From Prosthecobacter sp. (GTDB taxonomy: Bacteria; Verrucomicrobiota; Verrucomicrobiia; Verrucomicrobiales; Verrucomicrobiaceae): a stretch of 64,000 nt of DNA. The notes under the pieces are model-generated. The model made no database searches, was not told where the DNA came from, and worked only from the letters and a program-made list of their open reading frames with translations. The position numbers were made by a program, and so were the translations under genes. Position 1 is the stretch's first letter, and each line of letters starts with the position of its first letter. Where the stretch lies: NCBI GenBank assembly GCA_021733925.1, contig JAIPJY010000018.1, forward strand, positions 1 through 64,000. Reading direction: 5' to 3'. Positions 1 to 6,697 of the stretch are shown piece after piece.

Positions 1-676
1 CGTGGAGATGCGCGGAGCATGCGGTCTGGGGTTGTGCTGCGTCCGCCGCCGGAGAGTCGGAGAGGGAGTGGTGAAAACGTATGAGGCTTTGCTCCAGCGA
101 ACGGCTGAGGGAGGGGATGGGATCGCCAAGCCAGCGGTAGATGCCGCCCATGTCGAAGGCGACCTGCACCATGACCCAGGTGCGGAGGTGGGTGATGGGC
201 TCAAAGGCGACGGTGCCGAAGCCGGGATGAGGCGTGCCCTGGACACTTTTCCAGGCGATGAGATCAAAGGGGCGCTGCTCGCAAACCCTGGCCTGCCATG
301 CGAACTGATCAAACAGGGTGCGGATGCACCAGGTCATGCGGCTGCCGTCATGGGAATGGGACTGGACAATGCCGCGCATGAAATGAGGGACGTCTTCAAA
401 GCGGGTCCAGGCATCGTAGGCGACGGTGAAGGGGACGGGCACCTCGATGGACATCACGAGGTAGGAGCCTTCCTCGTCGGTGAAGGTGCTGCGGATGAGC
501 TTCATGGAGCTGTCAGCGACTTCTGCATTCGCGCAGACGCATTCTGCTGGAGAGCGGAGAGCGGGGGCGGGGGCGGGGGACTCCTGCCGGGGCTGTGTGC
601 GTGCAGCGAGAGCGTGGCGACGGCGGGCGGATTTGGGGTGGTGTTTGCGCTGCGAACGAGGGTGCCGGGTCTTCAT
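1..676 (-). CDS. SRPBCC (polyketide cyclase/dehydrase-like) family protein, 3' end outside the window
   Basis: The minus frame is open from an ATG at 676 to the left edge, giving about 225 residues with no stop. The first 57 residues are basic and Pro/Ala-rich and look like a low-complexity leader. A second in-frame ATG at 505 begins MKLIRSTF, and a third lies at 454. From there the sequence (SIEVPVPFTVAYDAWTRFED, then VPHFMRGIVQS) is the N-terminal signature of the cyclase/dehydrase START-like fold, which binds small hydrophobic ligands. Conserved family blocks such as WKSVQGTPHPG and GTVAFEPI follow. The ligand is unknown. The true start may be 505, because the leader is atypical. The family call is firm. 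Confidence 0.75.
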   Translation of the reverse strand, partial: MKTRHPRSQRKHHPKSARRRHALAARTQPRQESPAPAPALRSPAECVCANAEVADSSMKLIRSTFTDEEGSYLVMSIEVPVPFTVAYDAWTRFEDVPHFMRGIVQSHSHDGSRMTWCIRTLFDQFAWQARVCEQRPFDLIAWKSVQGTPHPGFGTVAFEPITHLRTWVMVQVAFDMGGIYRWLGDPIPSLSRSLEQSLIRFHHSLSDSPAADAAQPQTACSAHLH

Positions 677-756
677 GAAGGACGGATGATTCGTGGGTGG
701 ATGGATGGGCAGGCGGGGGGAGTCGTGTGACAGGGGACGTCCATCATCGCGCGGTG

Positions 757-1083
757 TCAGGGGGGCTGCGCAGTGCGGATGGGATTCGACGGGAGGAAAG
801 CGGCTGCGGGGGGCGTTTGTTTGCTGCTGTCGATGCCTTCGAGCCAGCGGAGGAGGAAGAGTGAATCGACCTGACGTGCGAGGCTGGTGATGTTCAGATC
901 GCTGAAGGGATGGCAGGTGTTTTCTTCGACGGGCTCCGGGGGCTGCGGGGCCTGCGCGGGGGGCGGTAGAAGGGAGGCCGGCGGAGGCGGGAGGATATCG
1001 GCGATCTCGCTGAGCAATCTCTGGCGCAGAGGGCTGGAGCTTGCTGCGGCCTGCGGCTTTGGCGGGAGATCATCGGTGCTCAT
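757..1083 (-). CDS. Small hypothetical protein, proline-rich
   Basis: This ATG-started frame encodes 108 residues. The protein is hydrophilic. Residues about 13-30 could be helical (RQRLLSEIADIL), a Pro-rich linker follows at about 32-52, and a second helical stretch (ITSLARQVDSLFLLRWLEGI) leads to a Pro/Ala tail. It has no signal peptide, membrane segment or recognised domain. It lies between the SRPBCC gene and an apparently untranslated region, on the same strand as its neighbours. The third-base GC bias fits coding, and the opposite strand gives nothing recognisable. I do not recognise a family and propose no function. Confidence 0.5.
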   Translation of the reverse strand: MSTDDLPPKPQAAASSSPLRQRLLSEIADILPPPPASLLPPPAQAPQPPEPVEENTCHPFSDLNITSLARQVDSLFLLRWLEGIDSSKQTPPAAAFLPSNPIRTAQPP

Positions 1084-1140
1084 GTGGCCGATGCTAAAAC
1101 GCGCGCGGCTCTGGACAATGAGGAGAGGCGCCCGATGAAT

Positions 1141-1157
1141 CTCAGCGAACGGCTGAG
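1141..1157. repeat. Inverted-repeat element CTCAGC-GAACG-GCTGAG
   Basis: A perfect 6-bp stem with a 5-base loop lies 58 bases upstream of the 1083 gene start. Close relatives occur at 19386-19402 (CTCAG/CTGAG stem, almost identical core) and 9822-9836 (TCAGCC/GGCTGA). All three lie in intergenic DNA upstream of minus-strand genes. The role is unknown; operator and dispersed repeat are both possible. Confidence 0.4.
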
Positions 1158-1271
1158 ACTGTGGTCAGTCAAAAGCAGGTCTTGATGCTGCGGGAGAAGC
1201 GTCTTTGCTGGGGAGCTTCGAAGCGGGGGCGCTGGAGGAATGGGGATTTTATTTTGGAGCGGGGCAAGGAG

Positions 1272-1351
1272 ACAGGATTCACAAGAGAGCAGGATGGAAC
1301 AGGATTTCGGGTCAGAGAATCTTGTGGAGTTTGTCCTCGTGTGAATCCTGT
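1272..1351. repeat. Inverted repeat of ACAGGATTCACA with extra CAGGAT copies
   Basis: ACAGGATTCACA at 1272-1283 is matched by its exact 12-base complement TGTGAATCCTGT at 1340-1351. Two partial CAGGAT copies lie between them, near 1290 and 1299. The ACAGGAT-type word resembles dispersed intergenic repeats seen in many bacteria. It is non-coding. Confidence 0.45.
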
Positions 1352-1503
1352 TCCAATGGGGGACCCGGCGCTGCGGTTTGCAGTTCGTTCAGCGCTCCAG
1401 CTCCTGCAGGGGCGGTTTCGATCGCACCGGCATCGTGCAGGAGAAGGCTGGAGGGACGGCGGACCTTTTTAGATTGCCTGCGGGTGTGGCAGAGCCGGAA
1501 AGT

Positions 1504-1524
1504 GGGACGCGCGCAACGCGTCCC
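1504..1524. repeat. REP-like hairpin GGGACGCG-CGCAA-CGCGTCCC
   Basis: A perfect 8-bp GC-rich stem with a 5-base loop sits 60 bases downstream of the L,D-transpeptidase stop (minus strand). The position would suit a transcript-end structure, although no T-run follows. The word, read as GTAGGGACGCGTTGCGCGCGTCC, resembles a dispersed palindromic repeat that I recall from Verrucomicrobiota genomes; this is from memory and unchecked. Confidence 0.45.
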
Positions 1525-1583
1525 TACCAGAACTGGGGTGCGCTATGGGTGTTGCGAAGCGCTATGAAGGACGGAGGGGGGCG

Positions 1584-2321
1584 TCAATCGCGCAGCACCT
1601 GGACGGGGCTGCCGTTGTCGATCCACTCGTAGAAGAATTTGGCGGGATTGCCGCCGTCCAGAGGGACGCGAATGCAGCCGTGGGAGGCAGGGTAGTTCGG
1701 GACGGAGGTGAAGCCGTGGATGAAGACATTGCCGTAGATCTGCACGCTCCACGGCATGGGGGCGTTGTGGTAGAGCTTTGAGTAATGCATGCGGGAACGG
1801 AAGGGGCCGGCGGTGAAGCTGCCGGCGGGGGTGCGGCCATTGCGCCCGGAGCTGATGTGAGTCTGCAGGACGAGGCGGGCGCCCTGCCAGCCGCGCAACT
1901 GCTGCCGGGCGAGGCTGACCTCCGCGCGCTTGGGGCTGACGATGAGGGTGAAGCGGTGAAAGCCCCAGCCGATGGTCATGCGACCGTCTTCTTCACGAAT
2001 GCGGATGGTGGCGCCTGCGAGCTCGAGATCGCCGGTGCGGATGAGTTCGGTGCCATCGATGAGATGGCGCAGTGAACCGGCTGGCACGGCGACATCGTGG
2101 AGGCGGATGCAGCGGCCGGCTTCGTCACGCTGGACCTTCCAGTGGAGCTGATCTGCGGCCTCATGAAGGGGGACGTAGATGACGCCGGACTCCAGGGCAA
2201 AGGTGATGGCTTCGAGGGGTGCCTCTGCACGGAGGGCGGTGGGCAGACAGACGAGTCCGAGGGCGCATAGCAGGAGGGCGCGGCAAAGCTGGAAACGGTA
2301 GATGGAAGGAGGGCGGATCAT
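1584..2321 (-). CDS. L,D-transpeptidase (YkuD domain), exported
   Basis: The 245-residue protein has an N-terminal signal peptide (hydrophobic core about residues 12-30, ending in LRAEA). A middle region resembles a copper-amine-oxidase-N/stalk-like domain (GVIYVPLHEAADQL). The C-terminal YkuD catalytic domain carries a His in FIHGF (about residue 202) and the SHGCIR motif with the nucleophilic Cys at about 216. Enzymes of this type make 3-3 peptidoglycan cross-links or attach proteins to the wall in the periplasm; some family members have other roles. It ends the minus-strand signalling run, and its start abuts the stop of the response regulator upstream (1 base shared at 2321). It could be co-transcribed with the regulator, but nothing else ties it to signalling. 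Confidence 0.88.
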   Translation of the reverse strand: MIRPPSIYRFQLCRALLLCALGLVCLPTALRAEAPLEAITFALESGVIYVPLHEAADQLHWKVQRDEAGRCIRLHDVAVPAGSLRHLIDGTELIRTGDLELAGATIRIREEDGRMTIGWGFHRFTLIVSPKRAEVSLARQQLRGWQGARLVLQTHISSGRNGRTPAGSFTAGPFRSRMHYSKLYHNAPMPWSVQIYGNVFIHGFTSVPNYPASHGCIRVPLDGGNPAKFFYEWIDNGSPVQVLRD

Positions 2322-2992
2322 CAGACCTGCTCCCCCACCCAGCGCACGGCGTAGTGAATGAGCTCGGTGCCGTTTTTGAGCCCGAGCTTCTCTTTGATGT
2401 GGCCGCGATGCGTGTCCACCGTCTTAAGGCTGATGTGGAGCTCCTGGGCGATGGCGCGGTTGTCCTTGCCCTGGCCGGTGAGGCGGAGGATTTCGAGTTC
2501 GCGGTCGGTGAGTTTTCCGATGGTGGAAGTGCTGGCGGAGGAGCGGGGGCGGGAGAGGGCATCGAGGATGGCAGCGGCGGTGCGATCGCTGGCATAGACC
2601 TGGCCGCTCAAAACTTTGGTGATGGCCTCCCGCATCTTGTCCGGGCCTTCCTGCTTCATGATGTAGCCGCGCCCGCCGGCGCGGAGGACGCGCTCGGCGT
2701 AGAGCTGCTCGTCATGCATGGAGATGACGAGCACGGGGAGATCCGGACGCATGGCGTGGACGTCCTGGAGAAGTTCGAGGCCGCTTTTTCCCGGCAGATT
2801 GATGTCCATGAGGACGAGGTCGGGATTGAGCTTTGAGATGGCGTCAAAGGCGTCGCGGGCGTTGTCCGCCTCCCCGCAGACGACGAGGCCGGGGACTGCG
2901 GAGGCGATGCGCACGAGGCCGTCGCGGAAGACGGGATGATCATCGACGATGAACACTTTTTTGGCCGAAGGGCCGGATGCTTTTTTAGCCAT
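2321..2992 (-). CDS. NarL/FixJ-family response regulator
   Basis: I chose the ATG at 2992, giving 223 residues, because it sits inside the last codons of the upstream kinase gene (AATGGCTAA). This fits translational coupling and puts the first receiver strand (KKVFIVDDHP) at the usual distance. An N-terminally longer in-frame reading to 3094 has no homology. The receiver domain occupies about residues 10-130 (acidic pair in VDDH, phospho-acceptor Asp in LVLMDINLPG, Lys in GYIMKQEG). The LuxR-type HTH is about 155-215 (LTDRELEILRLTGQGKDNRAIA, then LKTVDTHRGHIKEKL). It is probably the DNA-binding output of the HisKA_3 kinase upstream. This array's output is intact, unlike that of the second array. 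Confidence 0.92.
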   Translation of the reverse strand: MAKKASGPSAKKVFIVDDHPVFRDGLVRIASAVPGLVVCGEADNARDAFDAISKLNPDLVLMDINLPGKSGLELLQDVHAMRPDLPVLVISMHDEQLYAERVLRAGGRGYIMKQEGPDKMREAITKVLSGQVYASDRTAAAILDALSRPRSSASTSTIGKLTDRELEILRLTGQGKDNRAIAQELHISLKTVDTHRGHIKEKLGLKNGTELIHYAVRWVGEQV

Positions 2993-5117
2993 TGATGGGA
3001 GCGGTTGTGGGTTCAGACTGCGGGGTGGGAATGGTGCAGACAACGGCGGTTCCGATGCCGGATTGACTGCGGCGGATGTCGAGGTCTCCGCCAATGATGT
3101 CCGCGCGGTACTTCATGATGCGCAGGCCCATGCCGCGATGATTGGCATCTTGATCGAAGCTGCGCCTGCCGTGGCCTTTGCCCTGATCCTTCACGGAGAG
3201 GACGGTGTGGTGGGGGTTGGTGGAGAACTCGATGTCGATCTCCTTGGCGAGGCCATGCTTGACGGCATTGGTGACGGCCTCCTGCGCGATGCGGTAGAGG
3301 TGGGTGGCGGTGGTGTTGTCCATGTCGATGGCCGGGGGGCATTTGCAGCGGCATTGGATGCGGAACATGGTGCTGGTGCGGGAGGCGAGCTCATCGAGCG
3401 CGGCGACGAGGCCGCCGACCTGTACGGCGACGGGATGGAGGCCGCGCGCGAGCGAACGTGTCAGCGCCAGCGCGTCTTTGAGCAGGCTGGTGATCTTGGC
3501 GGCGTCTTCCGCCTCGGATGATCCCTTTTCAAGCAGGCTGGATTTCAGCAGATCGCTGAGGAGCCAGATGCCGGCGAGCTGCTGGCCGAGATCATCATGG
3601 ATATCCTGGCCGATGCTCTGCTTCTCGTGCTCGCTGATGTGGAGGATTTCTTTTTCGAGCAGTTTGCGGGCGGCGACCTGCTGCTGCAGCTCTTCATTGA
3701 GGTGCTGAAGCTGGAGGGTGCGCATCTCCACACGTTTTTCGAGCTCGTTGTTGAGGTGACGGATGACCTGCTCGGCGCGCTTGCGTTCGCTGACATCCAC
3801 GTGGGCAATGACGACGGAGTGGGGGCCGTTGCCGGCGAAGGGCGTGACGTAGCCGACGAACCAGCGCTGCTGCTCGGACGAGTGGCAGGCGTATTCCATG
3901 CTGAAGCGTGGGGACTCACCGCGCATGACCTCGCGGATGCCGAGGGCGAAACTAGCGGCCTCCTCCAAGCCTTCAGCGGAGGCGGCGTCACAGACGGCGA
4001 GATAGTTTGTGCCGATGCCGCCGGCATTGATGGAGCCGCCGTTGGCTGCGGCGAAGGCGGTCCAGGCCTGATTGGTGCTGATGATCGTGCCGTGGGCATC
4101 CAGCACGACAATGCTGGCGGGGATGGCCTCCAGGGTGGACTCGGCGAAGCGGCGTGCTTTGAGGATCTCATCTTCGGCATGCACGCGTTCAGTGATGACT
4201 TCGGCAAAGAGGATGATGCCGCCGATCTCCCCCTGGGCATCATACCAAGGGCGGCATTCCCATTTCACCCAGTCCGCCGTGCCATCAGCACGCGGGAACT
4301 GGTCGCGCTCACAGCGTTCCGTGGTGCCGGTCAGGCTGCGCTGGTGGATCTGCTTCCAGCGTTCCGGCATGTCTGGGAAGACTTCATAGTGCAATCTGCC
4401 GGTGAGATCGTCCTCGGGGAGGCGGAAGTCCTGGGCCCAGCGGTCGCTGACGATGAGGTAGCGCATGTCGCGGTCAAACATCACGACGGGGGCGGGAGCG
4501 TGCTTGATGAAAAGGCGGAGGGTCTCCTCGCTCCTGCGCAGCGCGGCTTCGGCCTGCTCGGCCTTTTTGCGGGTGGCGATGGCGTCTTCCATCAAATTGA
4601 GCGCGGCTAGCCGGGATTCGCGCAGTGACTGGTTGGCCTGCACCAGCTCCGTCGTGCGCTCAGCCACGCGGCGTTCGAGCTCGGCGTGAGAGCGGGCGAG
4701 GGCCTGCTCGGCGGCGGTGAGCCGTGCCTGCTCCTCCAGGCGTGCCAGGGCACGCTGCACCAAGGCGGGCACCATGGTGATGAAGTTTGCGTCCTTGATG
4801 AGGTAATCAATCGCGCCGCGCTTCATCATTTCCACGGCGACGCGCTCGTCCCCCTGGCCGGTGATGATGATGAAGGGCAGGTGATCGTGGAGCCCGTCCA
4901 GGCGGTCAAGCAACTCATCCCCACGCAGGCCCGGGAGCTTCAGATCCAGCAGAACCAGGTGTGCGAGATTGGATTCGAGCCAGGTGACGGCCTCCTCGCC
5001 GGAAGAGACGGTGGCGGTTTGAAAGCCCACCCGGCCCAGCTCACGCACGATGAGGCGGGAGATGCCCGGATCATCATCCACCACGAGGATGGTCACTGGT
5101 GTGGGAGGTGCGGGCAT
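2985..5117 (-). CDS. Hybrid histidine kinase: REC-PAS-PAS-HisKA_3-HATPase
   Basis: The 710-residue cytoplasmic protein begins with a receiver domain (ILVVDDDPG, Asp in LVLLDLKLPG, Lys in DYLIKDANF). A coiled coil follows (about 130-200), then two PAS domains (PVVMFDRDMRYLIVSDRWAQ, and IVVLDAHGTIISTNQAW) and a second coiled coil. The dimerisation/phospho-acceptor motif is HisKA_3-like (SIGQDIHDDLGQQLAG), and the ATPase carries an N-box (EAVTNAVKHG) and a DQGKGHG-type G box. It has no membrane segment. HisKA_3 kinases pair with NarL-type regulators, and one overlaps its 3' end. The N-terminal receiver suggests input from a phosphorelay, perhaps through the single-domain receiver encoded 6 bases upstream. 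It is paralogous to the kinase at 12716-13855 but has two extra PAS domains. Confidence 0.92.
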   Translation of the reverse strand: MPAPPTPVTILVVDDDPGISRLIVRELGRVGFQTATVSSGEEAVTWLESNLAHLVLLDLKLPGLRGDELLDRLDGLHDHLPFIIITGQGDERVAVEMMKRGAIDYLIKDANFITMVPALVQRALARLEEQARLTAAEQALARSHAELERRVAERTTELVQANQSLRESRLAALNLMEDAIATRKKAEQAEAALRRSEETLRLFIKHAPAPVVMFDRDMRYLIVSDRWAQDFRLPEDDLTGRLHYEVFPDMPERWKQIHQRSLTGTTERCERDQFPRADGTADWVKWECRPWYDAQGEIGGIILFAEVITERVHAEDEILKARRFAESTLEAIPASIVVLDAHGTIISTNQAWTAFAAANGGSINAGGIGTNYLAVCDAASAEGLEEAASFALGIREVMRGESPRFSMEYACHSSEQQRWFVGYVTPFAGNGPHSVVIAHVDVSERKRAEQVIRHLNNELEKRVEMRTLQLQHLNEELQQQVAARKLLEKEILHISEHEKQSIGQDIHDDLGQQLAGIWLLSDLLKSSLLEKGSSEAEDAAKITSLLKDALALTRSLARGLHPVAVQVGGLVAALDELASRTSTMFRIQCRCKCPPAIDMDNTTATHLYRIAQEAVTNAVKHGLAKEIDIEFSTNPHHTVLSVKDQGKGHGRRSFDQDANHRGMGLRIMKYRADIIGGDLDIRRSQSGIGTAVVCTIPTPQSEPTTAPING

Positions 5118-5123
5118 GGGAGG

Positions 5124-5570
5124 TCAGGGGCGGTCGTTGATTTCGGGCACCTTGACGAGGGAGACAAACATGCCGAGGTGGGCGATGGCCTCGGCAAATT
5201 TGTCGTAGTCCACGGGTTTGACGATGTAGCTGTTGCAGCCGAGGAGGTGGCAGCGCTCGATCTCGCGAGGGTCATCGGTGGTGGTGAGCATGATGACGGG
5301 GAGACTGCGGAGGGAGGCGTCTTGCTTGATCTGGCGGAGGGCCTCGACGCCGTCCACCTTGGGCATGCGGATGTCGAGCATGAGGAGGTAGGAGGCGTCA
5401 CTCCTGCGGTGGGGGCCGGGGCCATGGCGGAAGAGGAAGTCGAGGACCTCCTGGCCGTTTTCGTAGCAGTGGATGGTGTTGTTCAGGCCGACGCGCCGGA
5501 GGCTTTTTCCGATGAGGCGCACATGGCCGGGGTCGTCATCTGCGATGATGATGATTACTTCCTGTTTCAT
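5124..5570 (-). CDS. Single-domain response regulator (Rcp1/CheY-like)
   Basis: The 148-residue protein is one receiver domain with no output domain. Acidic residues are in IIADDDPG, the phospho-acceptor Asp is in [14 protein letters not shown], the Thr is in [11 protein letters not shown] and the Lys in [12 protein letters not shown]. The long β2-β3 insert (LFRHGPGPHRRSD) is typical of Rcp1-like receivers that work with PAS/phytochrome-type kinases. Its start overlaps the stop of the PAS gene upstream by four bases, so the two are probably co-translated. It is strikingly similar along its whole length to the receiver at 13852-14307 (shared runs such as [17 protein letters not shown] and [16 protein letters not shown]). 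It is probably a phosphotransfer intermediate. Confidence 0.93.
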   Translation of the reverse strand: MKQEVIIIIADDDPGHVRLIGKSLRRVGLNNTIHCYENGQEVLDFLFRHGPGPHRRSDASYLLMLDIRMPKVDGVEALRQIKQDASLRSLPVIMLTTTDDPREIERCHLLGCNSYIVKPVDYDKFAEAIAHLGMFVSLVKVPEINDRP

Positions 5571-6697
5571 GGGGGTGGATTACCGGGGGTGGTGCCGGAG
5601 TTCGCAAATTCCAACGGATAACGCGGCGGCTGGCCGCCCTGAAGAAGCAGGGCGTTGATTTCCTGCTTCAGCTCGATCATGCGCAGCTCACGGTCCACCA
5701 TGGCGCGGTTGAAGCGCTCCAGTTCGTTGTTCTTGGCGCGAAACTCAGCGTTGCGAAGCTGCAGCTCTTCCTCGGCTCGTTTGCGTTCCGTGATGTCACT
5801 GGCGATGCCGCTGAGCTGCCGCGGACGGCCGTTTTCACGACCGATGACTATGCCGCGATCCGCGATCCAGCGGACGGCCCCCTCACGATTCAAGACCCGG
5901 TACTCCACGCGGAAGGTGGCGTCTTCACCGGTGATCCAGCGATGAAACGCCGTCCTGACTGCATCGAGGTCATCGGGGTGGATGCCCTTCATCCAGACTC
6001 GGTGGTCGGCGTAGAGTTCCGCCACCGAGACGCCCCAGATTTGTTCGAAGGCCGGGCTGACAAAAGTCACGCGTGACGGGCCGAGCTCCATGAACCAGAA
6101 GACTTCGCCCATGTCCTCGGCCAGCAGGCGGAACTTGGCCTCGCTGGCGCTGAGAGCCGCCTGAGCGTCGCTCTTCTCCGTGGTGTCGAGCATCGCCGTC
6201 CGGCACCAGAACACGGCGCGAGGCCCGGCAGCCTCCTGGCGGCGGGTGACGAACTGGACCTTCCGCGCCACGCCGTCCCTGGCCTGAAGCTGGAGTGTGG
6301 TGATGACCTTGGCGGTGCTGCGACGGCTCTCCCACAGGTGCTTCAGCCAGGCTTTGCGATCCGGCGCGGCGATGTGAGGCAGGAGGGGCTTGCCGATCAG
6401 GTGTGACGCTGACCAGCCGAGCATCTGGCCTGCGGTCCGGTTGACCTCGCGAATGCAGCCCCTGCCATCCAAGGTCAGGTAGCCTACGGGGGCTTGATCA
6501 TAGAGGTCTGCAAAGCGCTGCTGGCTCTGCTCCAGTTCGGCATGGGCCGAGGCGAGTTCTTCATTTTGCAGTTCCAGCAGATTCTGCTGCTCCTGCATTC
6601 GGAGCATCGCCCTGGCAGGGGCGCCCCCAGTCTCCGCCACCGCCCGTTTTTTGGCGGGCGCACGCGGCTTGGCGGTCTTGCTGGAGGCACGTTTCAT
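5567..6697 (-). CDS. PAS-domain sensor protein lacking a kinase domain
   Basis: The 376-residue protein has a basic Lys/Ala-rich start, a coiled coil (about 30-60), a PAS domain (about 62-175; ADLYDQAPVGYLTLDGRG, then IREVNRTAGQMLGW) and a second PAS/PAC of the PAS_3 type (about 185-310; FRVEYRVLNREGAVRWI, ending DITERKRAEEEL). The C-terminal helix (NNELERFNRAMVDRELRMIE, then LKQEINALL) is one often seen just before a kinase core. Here it ends in a Pro-rich tail with no histidine or ATPase motif. It probably relays signal by protein contact or within a complex. Four-base overlaps on both sides place it between the CheB-CheR fusion and the single-domain receiver. No frameshift that would restore a kinase is visible. 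Confidence 0.85.
   Translation of the reverse strand: MKRASSKTAKPRAPAKKRAVAETGGAPARAMLRMQEQQNLLELQNEELASAHAELEQSQQRFADLYDQAPVGYLTLDGRGCIREVNRTAGQMLGWSASHLIGKPLLPHIAAPDRKAWLKHLWESRRSTAKVITTLQLQARDGVARKVQFVTRRQEAAGPRAVFWCRTAMLDTTEKSDAQAALSASEAKFRLLAEDMGEVFWFMELGPSRVTFVSPAFEQIWGVSVAELYADHRVWMKGIHPDDLDAVRTAFHRWITGEDATFRVEYRVLNREGAVRWIADRGIVIGRENGRPRQLSGIASDITERKRAEEELQLRNAEFRAKNNELERFNRAMVDRELRMIELKQEINALLLQGGQPPRYPLEFANSGTTPGNPPP

Larger units (their letters stand above)
1084..1583. other. Intergenic region with short hairpin repeats, no gene seen
   Basis: No frame here resembles a protein; the short plus-strand frames are low-complexity and Arg/Gly-rich. The stretch carries three hairpin-forming elements, listed separately at 1141-1157, 1272-1351 and 1504-1524. 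It separates the 3' end of the L,D-transpeptidase... gene to the right from the small protein to the left, all on the minus strand, so it probably holds the promoter of the 1083 gene. Confidence 0.5.

Noticed and set aside
2-730. Plus-strand open frame of 242 residues
   Set aside because: It is Gly/Ala/Asp-rich and antisense to the SRPBCC gene, whose minus-strand translation gives clear family motifs.
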